This document shows positions 1 to 10,849 of a stretch of 64,000 bases of DNA, one piece after another. The notes under the pieces are model-generated. The model did no database searches and was not told where the DNA came from. It saw only the letters and a list, made by a program, of their open reading frames with translations. The translations under genes and the position numbers were made by a program. Position 1 is the first letter of the stretch. Every line of letters begins with the position of its first letter. The stretch is from the NCBI GenBank assembly GCA_946811185.2, contig OX328109.1, forward strand, positions 45,281,412 to 45,345,411, written 5' to 3'. This DNA is from Hippopus hippopus (taxonomy: Eukaryota > Mollusca > Bivalvia > Cardiida > Cardiidae).

Positions 1-44
1 AAAGGCTTTTGAAAACATTGAAGCATAAGGAGAAAATGCTGGTG

Positions 45-78
45 ACCCCCCTTTTGCCAGAGCATGGCTCAAATATGT
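45..78. repeat. Family C end fragment
   Basis: Only the terminal CCCCCTTTTGCCAGAGCATGG part of hairpin family C is left here; the other arm is absent. Confidence 0.55.
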
Positions 79-187
79 AACACGCAAAAAAATACCCCGA
101 AGAGACTCGAACACAAAACTGCAGAAGTATGGGTTGCTTCTTCGCATATCATATCAACAACGCCGTGCCGTGTGATATCGGTAGTGT

Positions 188-416
188 TTAACCCGTTAAC
201 ATACTTTTCTGGGTTTTAACGATCCTGGGGAAGAGGCCTTTTGAAAACATTGTGGGAAAAGGAGAAAATGCTGGTATCCAGCATTTTCTCCTTTTCCCAC
301 AATTTTTTCTACTCTATCATAGACAATTTCAGTTATATCAGCCATACTCAATTTGTTGTATTTAAATGCTTTTAATTTTGGGCAAGTCGAAAATTTTGTT
401 GTTTAGTAAAGGGTTA
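188..416. repeat. Family B hairpin MITE
   Basis: Starts TTTAACCCG and ends AGTAAAGGGTTA. The centre is a hairpin: GGGAAAAGGAGAAAATGCTG is followed at once by its inverse complement. No coding capacity. This is the left-most copy of a family with about 20 copies in the window; complete copies are bounded by TTAA. Confidence 0.75.
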
Positions 417-526
417 TAGCGTGAAAGCGCTATTTATAACTTCTCACGTGACCGTGCTTCCCCGTGACTGGTGATGTAAGATAGTGAAAAAACTGGGCTT
501 ACTGTCATGCTTTCGTCGTAATCTTT

Positions 527-643
527 TTCTTCGTAGCTGAATGAGCTGGATTTTGACCTACATTTCGGTACTGATAACACATGAATAAATACGTATTTGT
601 GATTTGTCAGAAATGTAGACAAGTTTATTCTAAGGGCCCTTGC
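527..643 (+). repeat. Family E dispersed repeat, copy 1
   Basis: Begins CGTAGCTGAATGAGCTGG and includes GACCTACATTTCGGTACTG and GAATAAATA. It is a diverged direct repeat of the adjoining copy at 664. Related copies lie near 20.8, 38.6 and 61.9 kb. Confidence 0.6.
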
Positions 644-663
644 CTTTTCCATCTTTTCAAATT

Positions 664-835
664 TTCGGCGTAGCTGAATTTGCTGGCTTTTGACCTACAT
701 TTTGGTACTGTTAACAAATGAATAAATAGAAATTAGTGATTGGTCAGAACTGTAGACATGTTTATTGTAAGGGTCCCTGTATTGTATTGCCTATTTCGCT
801 GTCAATTTTACGCCATCTTTTTAAAAGTTAAGTCC
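664..835 (+). repeat. Family E dispersed repeat, copy 2
   Basis: Same layout as the copy at 527 (CGTAGCTGAATTTGCTGG, then GACCTACATTTTGGTACTG). It extends further right through GGGTCCCTGTATTG and TTTTACGCCATC, which are also matched in the inverted copy near 61.9 kb. Confidence 0.6.
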
Positions 836-1036
836 ATCATTGCAGGTAAACATAGATAATAAGATTTTGAAGAATTTTTCTTCATATTTCACTTTGCCTG
901 AAACGGTTTGGAAACAAGTAAAATAATGTATCGTCTACTACTTCAGATGTTTTCGAAAATTTTGTTCACCCAGCTTTTTCAAAAAGAAAATCCGTCAAAC
1001 TTTGGCACAACAAAATTGAGTTGGAAGAGGATTTCT

Positions 1037-1265
1037 TTAACCCTTTACCACACGGCAAAATTTTAGACCTATCCAAATTGAAAGCATTTGCAGACGACAA
1101 TTTCATAGTGGCTCAAATGACGCAACTTTTCTTTGATAGGGTAGAAAACTTTGTGGGAAAAGGAGAAAATGCTGGTTACCAGCATTTTCTCCTTTTCCCA
1201 CAATGTTTTCAAAAGGCCTCTTTTTTAGGGGCGTCAAAAGGTGTCATTGTGTGGTAAAGGGTTAA
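1037..1265. repeat. Family B hairpin MITE (complete)
   Basis: A complete 229-bp copy from TTAACCCTTTACCACA to TGTGGTAAAGGGTTAA, so the ends are inverted repeats starting at TTAA on both sides. The central hairpin is GGAGAAAATGCTGGT/ACCAGCATTTTCTCC. TTAA with CCCTTT termini is the layout expected of piggyBac-mobilised MITEs; that assignment is inference. Confidence 0.85.
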
Positions 1266-1627
1266 GGAGAAAAAACAATTCAGATACCCTGCTGATCTTG
1301 GTTTCAACAGTGTTTATGTTGGAAAGCAGCCAGTGGCTTAAAAATAATACTATGCGAAAAACGGGTGCAAGAAACTTCTAGGAAAGCATGTATAGATGCA
1401 TTTGCCGCTGCGAAATATCTGAAATAATATTTAAAAAAAAAAAGGCGTCTTACGCCAAACTAACAAACAAAATTCAAAATAATACATCCGATATGTGACA
1501 CAGGTAAAAGTTTTGACCCTATAGTATCTGTTGTTTTCGAACGTTAGGTTCACATAGTGTTTTTCAAGAATTCTATCAAAACTTGGCAAACCAAGATAAA
1601 ACAAATGTAAATATCTTAGGTATATCT

Positions 1628-1888
1628 ATGAGTCATGCTCTGGGAAAGGGAACTTTAATGCATTTCCGTGATGCATCATACCGAGCGAGTCATCAAAAAG
1701 TTATGGATTTATAAAACTCATTTTGTCTAACAATCGACTGAATCATAGAGTAGAATGGTCCTTCGATAATGCAGCAAATTTACTAATAGCAAAAAAGTTT
1801 CGACAAAGGTCAGTCTGCGTGGACAGCATAGGCTGACATGAACCGATACTTTTTGCCAGTGCAATAAACTTTCCTTTCAAGAGAACAT
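1628..1888. repeat. Family C hairpin element (degenerate)
   Basis: Begins ATGAGTCATGCTCTGG. The internal hairpin around AGGTCAGTCTGCG is partly eroded and the right end has drifted. Confidence 0.65.
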
Positions 1889-2186
1889 GTTATTTTTTTT
1901 TATTAGTGTTTTTGTAAATATACAAGTAACACAAAATCGTTATTTAGTTTTACGTTTTCGAAGGTTGATTTCATCGACTGTCCCTTGCAGTGAACTTCTT
2001 TCAAAATTTGGCTATGCCTCACGTGGCTCATTTGTGAATGTGTTGGTTATACGAGTTTCTGGGTTCGACACTAACCCATGATGCCCAGTTTTCTTTTTGG
2101 AGTTTGTATGTACAGGACGCTTTCTCCCTTTCTCCATAGTTTTTTTTTTTTTCTTTCCAGACAAATTCAAAAATGAAACCGCTTTA

Positions 2187-2404
2187 CCCTTTACCATACA
2201 ATTCCATGTTCTTACGACCCCGAAAAAGACTGCTTTTGAAAATATTGTTTGAAAACGACAAAATGCTGGGGACCAGCATTTTCTCCTTTTCTCACAATGT
2301 TTTTACCTTTCTGAGACTACTCCCATATCTTAAGCTAATTATAATTTGTCGTCTGCAAATTCTTTCAATTTGGTTGAGTCTAAAATTTTGTCGTTTTGTG
2401 GAAG
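2187..2404. repeat. Family B hairpin MITE
   Basis: CCCTTTACCATACAATTCC at the left, hairpin around AAATGCTGGGGACCAGCATT, and the AATTTGTCGTCTGCAAATTC and TAAAATTTTGTCG segments typical of the right half. Confidence 0.75.
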
Positions 2405-2562
2405 TGAAATTCAGGGAGAAAAGGGCGAATCAATCGGTATGTATGTTAAGGGTGTGCCGGGTCAAAAATTGGATCGTTTTATTAGATCTGTGTTTCTGTG
2501 ATAATACGTTCACCCAGTGGTTTTTTTTATCATTAAATTCTATAAGATATCGACGAAGTAAA

Positions 2563-2830
2563 ATTAGCCATATTCTGTGAAAAGGGGGCTTAATGCATCT
2601 GCGAAAAGTATCGACCCAAGTCAGCCTGCGCAATCCGCGCAGGCTGACCTGGGCCGAAACTTTTCGCTATTGGTCAATTTTCTGTGTGTCCAAGGACTAG
2701 TCTACCGCATGATTAAGTCGGTTATTAACGGAAGTGGCTATTATGGATCCGTAAGTATATTACGGCTTGCTTGGTACTACGGATCACGGAGATGCATTAA
2801 GCCCCCTTTTGCCAGAGCATTGTTCAAATC
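2563..2830. repeat. Family C hairpin element (complete)
   Basis: Runs from CTGTGAAAAGGGGGCTTAAT to CATTAAGCCCCCTTTTGCCA. The hairpin GCGCAATCCGCGCAGGCTGA lies near the left end, and a unique spacer of about 150 bp fills the rest. The hairpin is off-centre, as in every copy. Confidence 0.8.
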
Positions 2831-2930
2831 TAGTTGGCGGACGCTTCAAAACAATGGAACAAAGGTAAATGTATTCCATTTTCTACTTGCCAGATGGCAA
2901 AATTTTGGACTGGTCCACGAAGTGAAATCA

Positions 2931-3192
2931 TTTGAGCCATGCTATGGCAAAAGGTAGCTTAAGGCATCCCTGTATTGGAAGATACCAAGCAAGTTAATAC
3001 ATTGCGAGACCCATAAAAATCCTTTAGTTTAACAGTCGACTGGATATGGAGGTAAATTGGTCATTGATCATGCAGAAAATTGACCTTAGCAAAAAGTTTC
3101 GACTCAGGTCAGCCTGCGCGGACTGCGCAGGCTGACCTGGGTCGATACTTTTTGCAAATGCATTAAGCCCAATTTTCACAGAACATGACACA
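2931..3192. repeat. Family C hairpin element (complete, inverted)
   Basis: Opposite orientation to the copy 100 bp to the left. The hairpin CAGGTCAGCCTGCGC/GCGCAGGCTGACCTG is perfect here and carries two inverted AGGTCA hexamers. Confidence 0.8.
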
Positions 3193-3428
3193 TTTACAGA
3201 CGACAAATAAACTTGCGCAGACAAAATCATACTTTGAGACCCTTTCAATTCAGTGTGATTTTCGTAAATACATTCGATATGTGTGTTAAAGGTGAAACAG
3301 GTCAAAAATTAGATCGTCTTTATAGATCGAGGTTTATCTAAATTTTAGAATGTAAAGTTCACCCAGTATCTTTTTAAAACTTTTTTCTAAAAAATTGGGT
3401 CGGGGATAAAATCTAGAAGGTAGATGCT

Positions 3429-3634
3429 TTAACTTTTAGGCTGGTAAGCGCGAATCAAGGATCTTTTGGCAGACAGTGTAGATCAAGATCAGACTGCACA
3501 GAACGTGCAGTCTGATCTTGCATCTGCATTGTCCGATATGGAGACATTTTTCCCCCCAAAATACCTTTGAAATAGCAACATTTTGGGTTTTACTATCGAC
3601 TTGAAAGTTTCATTTCACTTATTCAGTAGGTTAA
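3429..3634. repeat. Family A hairpin MITE (complete)
   Basis: TTAA-bounded, 206 bp. Near the left end is a palindrome, AGATCAGACTGCACAGAACG followed by its complement. The remainder is an AT-rich arm containing TTGAAAGTTTCATTTCACTT. No ORF. Confidence 0.8.
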
Positions 3635-3782
3635 TCTTAAAAAATAATTGAAGGGGGGGGGGGATTTGATAAAATCGAGTGGGTACAAAGGTAAATACAT
3701 TCCGTGTAATTTTTATTTACGATTGTTTCTCTTGACGGGACGGTAATATTTTAGACTGGTCCAAATTGAAGCTTGCTTCTAC

Positions 3783-3990
3783 CAGCCCGTATAGCTCAAT
3801 TGGTAGGACTCATAAACATCAAGTTTCGGGTCAGTTGAGGGTCTTGGTTCGATTCCCACGGCTGGCCATCTAAAATTACTAATAGTCTTTCGGATGAGAC
3901 GTTAAGCCGAGGTCCCGTGTGACGGTGCTATACACCGAACACGTTAAAGAACCAGCGTAACTTAGGATGGGTTTCGTCCTGTATACGATA
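3783..3990 (+). repeat. tRNA-derived SINE (head plus conserved body)
   Basis: The tRNA-like head has a box A match (TAGCTCAATTGG) and a box B match (GGTTCGATTCC). The body contains GGATGAGACGTTAAGCCGAG and CACGTTAAAGAACC. It is not a tRNA gene: the arms do not fold cleanly and a SINE body follows directly. Confidence 0.7.
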
Positions 3991-4079
3991 AATATATGGA
4001 AATTCAATCGAAGCTGTGCTGACGACAATTTCGATGTTGCTTAAATGCTGACATTTGTGTTTGAAATGATAGAAAATAT

Positions 4080-4198
4080 TGTGGTTAAAAAAAAGAGAAA
4101 ATGCAGGTTACCAGCATGTTCTCCTTTTCCAGCAGTGTTTTTAAAAGCCTTCGTCCCAAGGGGTCGATGAAACCCGGGGTTGTTTGATAAAGGTTTAA
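4080..4198. repeat. Family B fragment
   Basis: Central hairpin GAGAAAATGCAGGTTACCAG and the right-hand TGTTTGATAAAGG end remain. Confidence 0.6.
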
Positions 4199-4283
4199 AA
4201 CTTGCAGGAGTAAGACGTTTTAACTCAGCGGGAAATCGGCTGTATGAAAAACTTTGAACAAGTCAAAAACTCGATCATCTAAC

Positions 4284-4548
4284 ATTATGAGCTATTCTCT
4301 GGCAAAAGAGGACATAATGCATGACACTTTAAGCAAGTCATCACATGATTATGGATTCATGAAATCCATTTTGTCTAACAAAAATCGACTGTATCTGAAG
4401 GTAGAATGGTCCTTTGACATGCATATAGAAAATGTACAAATAGCAAAAAGTTTCGACCCATGTCAGCCTGCGCGGATTGCGCAGGCTGACATGGGTCGAT
4501 ACTTTTTGCAGATGCATTAAGCCTCCTTTTCACGTAGCATTGCTTATA
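4284..4548. repeat. Family C hairpin element (complete)
   Basis: TGAGCTATTCTCTGGCAAAA to TTCACGTAGCATTGC. The hairpin core here is the ATGTCAGCCTGCGCGG variant, so its hexamers read ATGTCA instead of AGGTCA. Confidence 0.8.
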
Positions 4549-4708
4549 ATGCTTTACGTTAAACCGGTGTTTTCCAAAAATTGTTTACAAACATGCCGAT
4601 CGGAAATCCGGTATAGTGACCTTTCAATTTATTAATTTTAGGTCTCACGAACGTCAAAATTTTCCGATGTGATATGACCGAAATAATTGTTCATAAAGGT
4701 GTTATTGA

Positions 4709-5013
4709 TTAATTGTATGATGTTCAACGCCATTTTCAACATTATGTCATTTTTATCGCGGCGGCCAGTGCACCTATCCATGCTTTCCTGTAGTCTCTTT
4801 TACCAGTACTCTGCACAATATTCTTTCCAAGCCACTGGCAGCTTTCCCACATAACCATCATGGAAACAATGATCAGCGGTGAGAGAGGAATGAATCCTGT
4901 CGCAATGACTATCATCAATCCTCGGAAGGAAATTGGCCGAGCCAGGGATCGAACCCACGACCCCCTGCTCTCAAGTCCTGCACGCTACCGACTGAGCTAC
5001 CGTAGCTCGGCAT
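4709..5013 (-). repeat. tRNA-derived SINE (full length)
   Basis: Read on -, the head GTAGCTCAGTCGGTAGCG carries box A and GGTTCGATCCCTGG is box B. Then come CCTCGGAAGG-side body sequence, a GCCAGTGGCTTGG segment and the tail motif TTGAAAATGGCGTTGAAC. Same family as the copy at 13350. Confidence 0.85.
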
Positions 5014-5021
5014 ATAAAGGC

Positions 5022-5234
5022 GTCAACCCATATCCTGTTAAATAAAAGAAATGAAACTTTCAAGCCGATGGTAAAAACCCATTTTTTTCTATTTCAAAGG
5101 TATTTTCGGAGGAAAGATATCTCCTTATCGGACAGTGTAGATCAAAGATCAGACTGCACGTTCTGTGCAGTCTGATCTTGATCTACACTGTCCGCAAAAG
5201 GTCAGTGAGTCGCGCTTCGCAGCTTGCAAATTAA
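5022..5234. repeat. Family A hairpin MITE (complete)
   Basis: Inverse orientation to the 3429 copy. The left TTAACCC end has mutated to TCAACCC; the right TTAA is intact. Hairpin AAGATCAGACTGCACGTTCT. Confidence 0.75.
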
Positions 5235-5344
5235 ACGCCACACGCACAAACATTAGTCAGCGGGATATAGTAAACATACTCAATAAATATGATAAAGGTG
5301 AAAAAAGGTCAAAAATTGGATCGTCTCGTATCCGTGATATTTTT

Positions 5345-5565
5345 TAACCTTTCACCACATAATGCCGAGTTTTCACGATCTTGAGAAAAAAAGGACTTTT
5401 GAAAACATAGTGGGAAAAGGAGAAAATGCTGATAATCAGCATTTTCTCCTTTTCCCCCAATGTTTTCTACTCTATCAAAGACAACTTCCACAATTTTAGC
5501 CACATTTAATCTAACGTCTGTATAATGCTTGGAGTTTGGACAAGTCTAAAATTTTAACCCTTGAA
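5345..5565. repeat. Family B hairpin MITE (complete)
   Basis: TTAACCTTTCACCACATAAT to CTAAAATTTTAACCC. The central hairpin is centred on GCTGATAATCAGC. Confidence 0.8.
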
Positions 5566-5662
5566 ACGATAAAACACCTTTAGTTGCACTTGTAGATATT
5601 TAAGATTAAGATTAGACTGCATTAAATATGCAGTCTGATCTTGGATCTACACTTTCCACTAA
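5562..5662. repeat. Family A fragment
   Basis: A degenerate hairpin (GATTAGACTGCATTAAATAT...) that abuts and shares the TTAA of the preceding family B copy. Confidence 0.55.
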
Positions 5663-5734
5663 AAAAAAAAGATGTGCAGAATGAGCATTTAAACGCTACC
5701 TTTTCCTTGACTAAACAATTCCGGTTCAGTTATT

Positions 5735-5860
5735 CGGCGTCTCAAACCTTTCAGCACAATAAGCGAAAACGGGGTTTTGCGGACGGCATAGATCAAGATC
5801 AGACTGCACAGAACGTGCAGTCTGATCTTGATCGATGCCATCCGCTTAATTTGCCAAGCC
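5735..5860. repeat. Family A2 hairpin fragment
   Basis: GCGAAAACGGGGTTTTGCGG followed by the hairpin AGATCAGACTGCACAGAACG. The flanks belong to the A2 subfamily, which reads GGACGGTATAGATC where A reads GGACAGTGTAGATC. Confidence 0.6.
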
Positions 5861-6325
5861 TATGTAAAAGGAACCCTTTTGTGTTTCATTGGGTTGTATT
5901 TTTAGCCGTAAAAAGGGATCGAGCTTATATATTTGGCGCTGACAGTCAGAGTTAAGGGATACAGGTTCATAGAGTGAAAAATTAGTAGAACGTTGTATTG
6001 GGGTCAAAACACTACAATACTGTTTTAGTTCAAAGAACTAGTTTTATATTGTAACAAGTGAACAACCGACAAAGTTGTGTTCATATCGTTTCACGTGAGT
6101 GGTTTTGATTGATAGATCTATTTTTTTTTTGAAGGATTACTGATACTTAAGTATGTACTTTTGTGTGCCTTGACTAATGTACTGTTGTGTTGCATGAGTT
6201 TTATTTTTTTGTTTGTTTGTTGTTTTGAATCGTCTTCAATCGTCTTTGAGTTAATCCTTTCCCAAATTTTAGACTCTTCCAAATTCAAAACATCTGCCTA
6301 CGACAAATTCAAAATCGGTACAATT

Positions 6326-6546
6326 GATTGATTGTTTATTGATTGGTGTTTAACGCCGTTTTCAACATTATTTCAGTTATTATCGTGGCGGCCAGTTCAC
6401 CTATCCATGCTTTCCTGAAGTTTCTTCTACCAGTACTCTGCATAATTTTCTTTCCAAGCCACTGGCTGCTTTCACACATAATCATCGTCGAAACAAAGGT
6501 CAGCGGTGAGAGAGGGGTGACTCCTGTCGCACTGACTATCGGCTGG
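6326..6546 (-). repeat. SINE, head missing
   Basis: Body and tail of the 4709-type SINE (tail GTTTAACGCCGTTTTCAAC at the left, TCAGCGGTGAGAGAGGGG at the right). The tRNA-like head is absent. Confidence 0.75.
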
Positions 6547-6559
6547 TTCAGTTGAGCTT

Positions 6560-6742
6560 ACGTTGGATGACAGCCCATATATTCAGGTATTTCCTTGGTT
6601 TTACCAGTACTAAATTCGGGCTCTGAAGTGTCTTGCCCGGTGACATTCCCACGAAAACCCCAGTGGATCCAGTGAGGCTTGAACCCAGAGCTCCCAGGTC
6701 ATGAGTCCTACACTTTACCACTGAGCTAATCAGGGCTTCTTT
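6560..6742 (-). repeat. tRNA-derived SINE, second type
   Basis: Read on -, GATTAGCTCAGTGGTAAAG (box A) and GGGTTCAAGCCTC (box B) form the head. The body differs from the adjacent SINE, so two different SINEs sit end to end. Confidence 0.65.
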
Positions 6743-6852
6743 TCGAAAAGAAAGAAAAGCTGGTAACCAGCATTTTTCCTTTTCCCACAATGTTGCCTAA
6801 CCTTTCATACACACTTTCCAACCTTTGAGCCAGATTTAATATGTCGACTACA

Positions 6853-7091
6853 AATGAGCCCTGCTCTGGCAACAGGGGACTTAATGTATCTCGTCAAGCC
6901 ATCGCATAATTATGGATCCATAATAGCCGCTTTTTTTTTTTAAAATAACCAACTCAATCATGAGCTTGGACATACAGAAAATTGACCAATAGCGAAAAGT
7001 TTCGGCCCAGGTCAGCCTGCGCGGACTGTGCAGGCTGACGTGGGTCGATACTTTTCGCAGATGCATTAAGCCCCCTTTTCACAGAGCATGG
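6853..7091. repeat. Family C hairpin element (complete)
   Basis: TGAGCCCTGCTCTGGCAACA to CACAGAGCATGGTTCA with the hairpin in the right third. Confidence 0.8.
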
Positions 7092-7154
7092 TTCAAATGC
7101 ATTAGATTGGGACAAGCCTGAAACTTTGTCGTTGGCTAAACGTTTAAGCAGTTT

Positions 7155-7245
7155 AACCGTTTACCAAACAATCCCTGGTTTTTACGACTGTGACGGAGAA
7201 GCCTTTTGAAAACATTGTGGGAAAAGGAGAAAATGCTGGTTATCA
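7155..7245. repeat. Family B, truncated after the first hairpin arm
   Basis: TTAACCGTTTACCAAACAAT to GAAAATGCTGGTTATC; the second arm is lost and unrelated sequence follows. Confidence 0.65.
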
Positions 7246-8500
7246 AAGGATTTTCATCAAAGAGTTAGCTCCATACTATTTGTCAAAATTTTTGAGTCGT
7301 CCAAATACTTGTCTCTGCCGACAACCCACCGAACAGAACTTCTTCAAAAAAGGCCTATAGAATCAGCCAGAAATGATAAAGATTTCTCAAATGCAACAGC
7401 ATAATCCCAATTCTTTAGGTTTTATCAATAATGTTCAGCTTGTGAAATAGTTAAATCTCTGACCAATACAGGCTAATGGCATGGTCGGAAAGAATGACTA
7501 ACTATCCAGTTTTATGGTCTATAATCCAAAATCCTAAAAATGCAAACCCAGAGAAATAGCCTGAAAATGCCAAGTTAACCTGAAACCCCAAACAATACAT
7601 GTACTTAATATGCAGCTAAATTAAAAAAAAAATAGTACATTACCACGCCGTGTTCAGGCAATCTTTCATGGCTTTACCACACCCGCATTTCATCGGCTAA
7701 AGTCAGCTACTAGCTCCATGACCTCAGAGTTTCGGATTTGGGGTCAAAACTATGGAACAAAAAAGAAAAGGTCACGATCTCTTATTTCAAAGAAAGGCTA
7801 CTTTTTTTTTCAATAATCTAACACATTTGATGGGTGTAGTAACTACTCTTCTTATCGAAATTGCATTGAAAACCTACCTTTCTCCATTATTTCTAATTTT
7901 GACCTTGGCCGATTCGAAACAAACAGTTTACACTTGCCTTATTATCGCCAGTCCGATAGAGTTACCTCTCTTTGACCACTCTTCTGTACACTTGGTAAGA
8001 AAATGAACAAGTCTGGCGAGACAACGCAATATTATTAGGTCATATACTGTGCCCTGAAGGTAGACAAAACATTCACTAACCAATAACAAACATAAACGAG
8101 CCCTTGGCGAGCTTAATAACATTTTTTTTGTCGAGTTTAATAAAATTGTATATCAAAAGCCAACGAATGTCAGGTTCCTTTTATCACATAACGATATTTT
8201 ACAAAATGTAGATCAGAAGATGCAAAACTATCTATAGATGTACCCGCGGTAATGTCCATAAAACCCATTCACTTAGATATGAAATACGTACAAAATGAAG
8301 TAAAAAATGACGCCACACAATTGTGAAATCAAACGTGTATAAGATAAGAAAATTCGTAATGGGTATATTACACTGAAAACAAGGGAGGTTATGTGATAAA
8401 ATGCATTTGACTGTATTTTGTATATGTTGCAATTTATTTTTGCTTACATGAAGTCCCATTTACAGGTCTAAACGCACCCTTAACTTGAAGAGTTCAACTA
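7246..8500. other. Gene-free stretch
   Basis: AT-rich sequence with no ORF, splice-supported exon or repeat that I could recognise. Confidence 0.5.
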
Positions 8501-8707
8501 ATGGAAATTGGAAGTATTGAAAATATTTTTAGACGACATATCAAACTATGGCTTAGAAAGTAGGATTTGCTCTTGATAGGAGAGAAAACATTGTCGGAAA
8601 AGGAGAAAATGCTGGTAACCAGCATTTTCTCCTTTTTCCACAATGTTTTCAGAGGCCTTTTTCTCTGTGGGACGTTCAAATTCGGGATTGTGTAGTAAAG
8701 GGTTAAA
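8500..8707. repeat. Family B hairpin MITE upstream of the receptor gene
   Basis: The central hairpin GGAGAAAATGCTGGTAACCA is intact and the right end TGTGTAGTAAAGGGTTAA is clear. Its right end lies 124 bp before the ATG of the nuclear-receptor gene, so it is in that gene's promoter or 5' intron. Confidence 0.75.
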
Positions 8708-8830
8708 AAAGTTCCGAAGACCTTTCTTCATTCAATCTATTTTCTCTTTAAAGAGTCCACACGTGTTGGTCCAGCAGTAAAGATACAGATACGCCGTGCA
8801 TTTTGAACAGACTAAACGCTGACTATAATA
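8708..8830 (+). promoter_or_regulatory. 5' flank of the nuclear-receptor gene
   Basis: A pyrimidine-rich run (TCTATTTTCTCTTTAAAGAG), then CCAGCAG and TTTTGAACAG, either of which could be a 3' splice site just before the ATG. No convincing TATA box. So the coding exon may be joined to an upstream non-coding exon. Direct evidence is limited to these motifs. Confidence 0.3.
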
Positions 8831-10558
8831 ATGAGGAATCCAGAATTTACTGCAATGACGGTGAAACAAGAGTTACAAGACATTGACGAAATCCAAGTTA
8901 ATGCCAGTTGCGATAAAGAACCTGTAGATTCGAAGGAGACCTTTGAGTCTCATGTCAAAACAGAGATACCAGATAATGGAAACGTTACCAATACAACAAC
9001 ATCTGCCACCGAAGCTGAGTTTCGTAACCAATGCACCAGCCCCAAGCTCTTTCTGCTGCTACATAAAAGCTGCGAGCCTTCGACCCAAGTTCAAATGATA
9101 CGCACTGTAATTGGTAGCCAGTACCTGCCAGTTGTAAAGGACAGCATGGTAGTATTTGAAGGTCCAAGTTCAGAATCGAGTGGCAATGATGTTAGTAATA
9201 CAGATCAAAAAGAGTTAAAAGGAGATCTTCCAATAAATGCTGGTAAACCCACCGCAGAGAACAATGACGTAAAGCGAACAAATACTTTACAGTTCCCACC
9301 ATGTTCAGTGTGCGGCGGCAAAGCGTCCGGCATGCATTATGGCGTTAACAGCTGTGAAGCTTGCAAAGGATTCTTCCGTCGATACCTGAACCGAACTCAA
9401 GAGTACAAATGTACCAAGGGAGGTAACTGTAAAATAATCAATCGTAATCGGGGAAATTGTTCGGGTTGTCGACTTAAACGATGCCTGGAACTCGGAATGG
9501 CGAAGGAAAATTCGAAACTAGGGCGATACACTCTAGCAAGGAGAACCCAGACCATTCAGACTGTCAATAAATTAGAAAGAAAAGCAGCCACTGCCACTGC
9601 CACTGCCACAAAATCGGAGCATTCCACGGTCAACAACGAAAGTGAACGAATACAATCTGTTCAGTTTCAAGCGAAACGGTTTGTATGCCACCCAGAAATA
9701 GAACCAAAAAGAATAAAGCTGGGACCAGTGTTTGGGGCTACAGGGGAATTTTCTGACGCACTTGTTGAAACTCTAGTCCGATCTATGGATGAGATAAGGC
9801 CTTACGGACCTTTCATCACCTGCGAGAATGACGTAAAGCGGGCGCTTGAGTACCATATCCAAAGATACCAAAAGAAAGTAGAATCATTTGGTCAAATGAA
9901 ATCTATACCAAAGGAGGAGTACTACAAGCTGTATCAAGAGTTTGGAGTCGATATTGACAATCGCATGACCTTCCTGCGCGAGACTGCAGCATATATAGAA
10001 AACACCATTGATAATTATTGCAACTTTGCCAAAAATATTCCCAACTTTTCCCGCCTTTCGTTTCGGGATCAGTGCAATCTACTTAAGTCTTCACGTTGTG
10101 ACTTTTTCATCATACTAATGCACGAGGGATGTAGGTCAATGGTGTTCCTTATGCATAATGGTGTTGGATACCACCTTGAAGAGATAGCTGATAAATTTTT
10201 CTCCCGAAAACTTATTATGACAGTGTTCGACATGTATAAAAGATGGCAAAGTCTTTCATTAACGCGAAGAGAAAAAGCCATCTTGATAGCTCTTACCATC
10301 GTCTTCACAGATCGCTGTAACCTTGATGACCACGCCTCCGTCGAGAAAATCCAGCTAGCATTGGTTGATCTTCTCCGTCGGGAGCTTGATCTGACGGACA
10401 AGTCAACTGCACAGAGACGCTTTTTGAAAATCATTGACTATCTAACCTTGATGAGAGAGAGCTCGGAAATGTATCTCAAAGAATACAAGTTATTGTGTAA
10501 GGATGATATTGTGGTAGAAGAGTGCCCAATGATCACCGAGTTCTTGCTGGAAGACTGA
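8831..10558 (+). CDS. Nuclear hormone receptor, single coding exon (575 aa)
   Basis: A ligand-regulated or orphan transcription factor that should bind DNA in the nucleus. An N-terminal A/B region (1-157) is polar and has two sumoylation-type motifs (VKQE, VKTE). The C4 zinc-finger domain runs from Cys158 to about Cys218 (CSVC, then CEACKGFFRRYLNR as recognition helix, a five-residue D-box and CSGCRLKRCLELGM). A hinge with an alternating Ala-Thr run follows. The ligand-binding domain (about 305-575) contains the family signature near 399-433 (FAKNIPNFSRLSFRDQ, CNLLKSSRCDFF), and the protein ends in an AF-2-like helix (MITEFLLE). Length and domain order are normal and there are no frame breaks. 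The P-box reads EACKG instead of the usual EGCKG. The coding region has no intron, unlike most receptor genes. It resembles the mollusc-expanded NR1-like group, but I cannot fix the orthology. Met1 is chosen for frame; Met9 is an alternative. Confidence 0.93.
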   Translation: MRNPEFTAMTVKQELQDIDEIQVNASCDKEPVDSKETFESHVKTEIPDNGNVTNTTTSATEAEFRNQCTSPKLFLLLHKSCEPSTQVQMIRTVIGSQYLPVVKDSMVVFEGPSSESSGNDVSNTDQKELKGDLPINAGKPTAENNDVKRTNTLQFPPCSVCGGKASGMHYGVNSCEACKGFFRRYLNRTQEYKCTKGGNCKIINRNRGNCSGCRLKRCLELGMAKENSKLGRYTLARRTQTIQTVNKLERKAATATATATKSEHSTVNNESERIQSVQFQAKRFVCHPEIEPKRIKLGPVFGATGEFSDALVETLVRSMDEIRPYGPFITCENDVKRALEYHIQRYQKKVESFGQMKSIPKEEYYKLYQEFGVDIDNRMTFLRETAAYIENTIDNYCNFAKNIPNFSRLSFRDQCNLLKSSRCDFFIILMHEGCRSMVFLMHNGVGYHLEEIADKFFSRKLIMTVFDMYKRWQSLSLTRREKAILIALTIVFTDRCNLDDHASVEKIQLALVDLLRRELDLTDKSTAQRRFLKIIDYLTLMRESSEMYLKEYKLLCKDDIVVEECPMITEFLLED

Positions 10559-10581
10559 TTGTTGTTGTGCGTGAATGGCAT

Positions 10582-10792
10582 TTAACCTTTGTTCTGCTAG
10601 ATAAGTTAAATGAAACTTTCAAGCCATTAGTAAATAAACCTGAATGATGCTATTCCAAAGTTATGGTGAAAAAAATATCTCCTTATCGGACAGTGTAGAT
10701 CAAAGATCAGACTGCACGTTCTGTGCAGTCTGATCTTGATCTACATTTTCCGCAAAAGATCGTATTGTCGTTCTAAGCAGCTTTAAGGTTAA
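10582..10792. repeat. Family A MITE in the receptor gene's 3' region
   Basis: TTAA-bounded 211-bp copy starting 24 bp after the stop codon. The hairpin is AAGATCAGACTGCACGTTCT. It contains AATAAA at 10633-10638, the nearest poly(A) signal downstream of the stop. Confidence 0.8.
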
Positions 10793-10849
10793 GCTACTTT
10801 AAACAGTATTTTAGTTATACCCGAATTCATTGCGTCCAGTCTCTTAAAC

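Noticed and set aside
4935..5013. tRNA gene on -
   Set aside because: Box A and B are present, but the segment is continuous with a SINE body and tail and the same head recurs in other SINE copies (13350, 25948).
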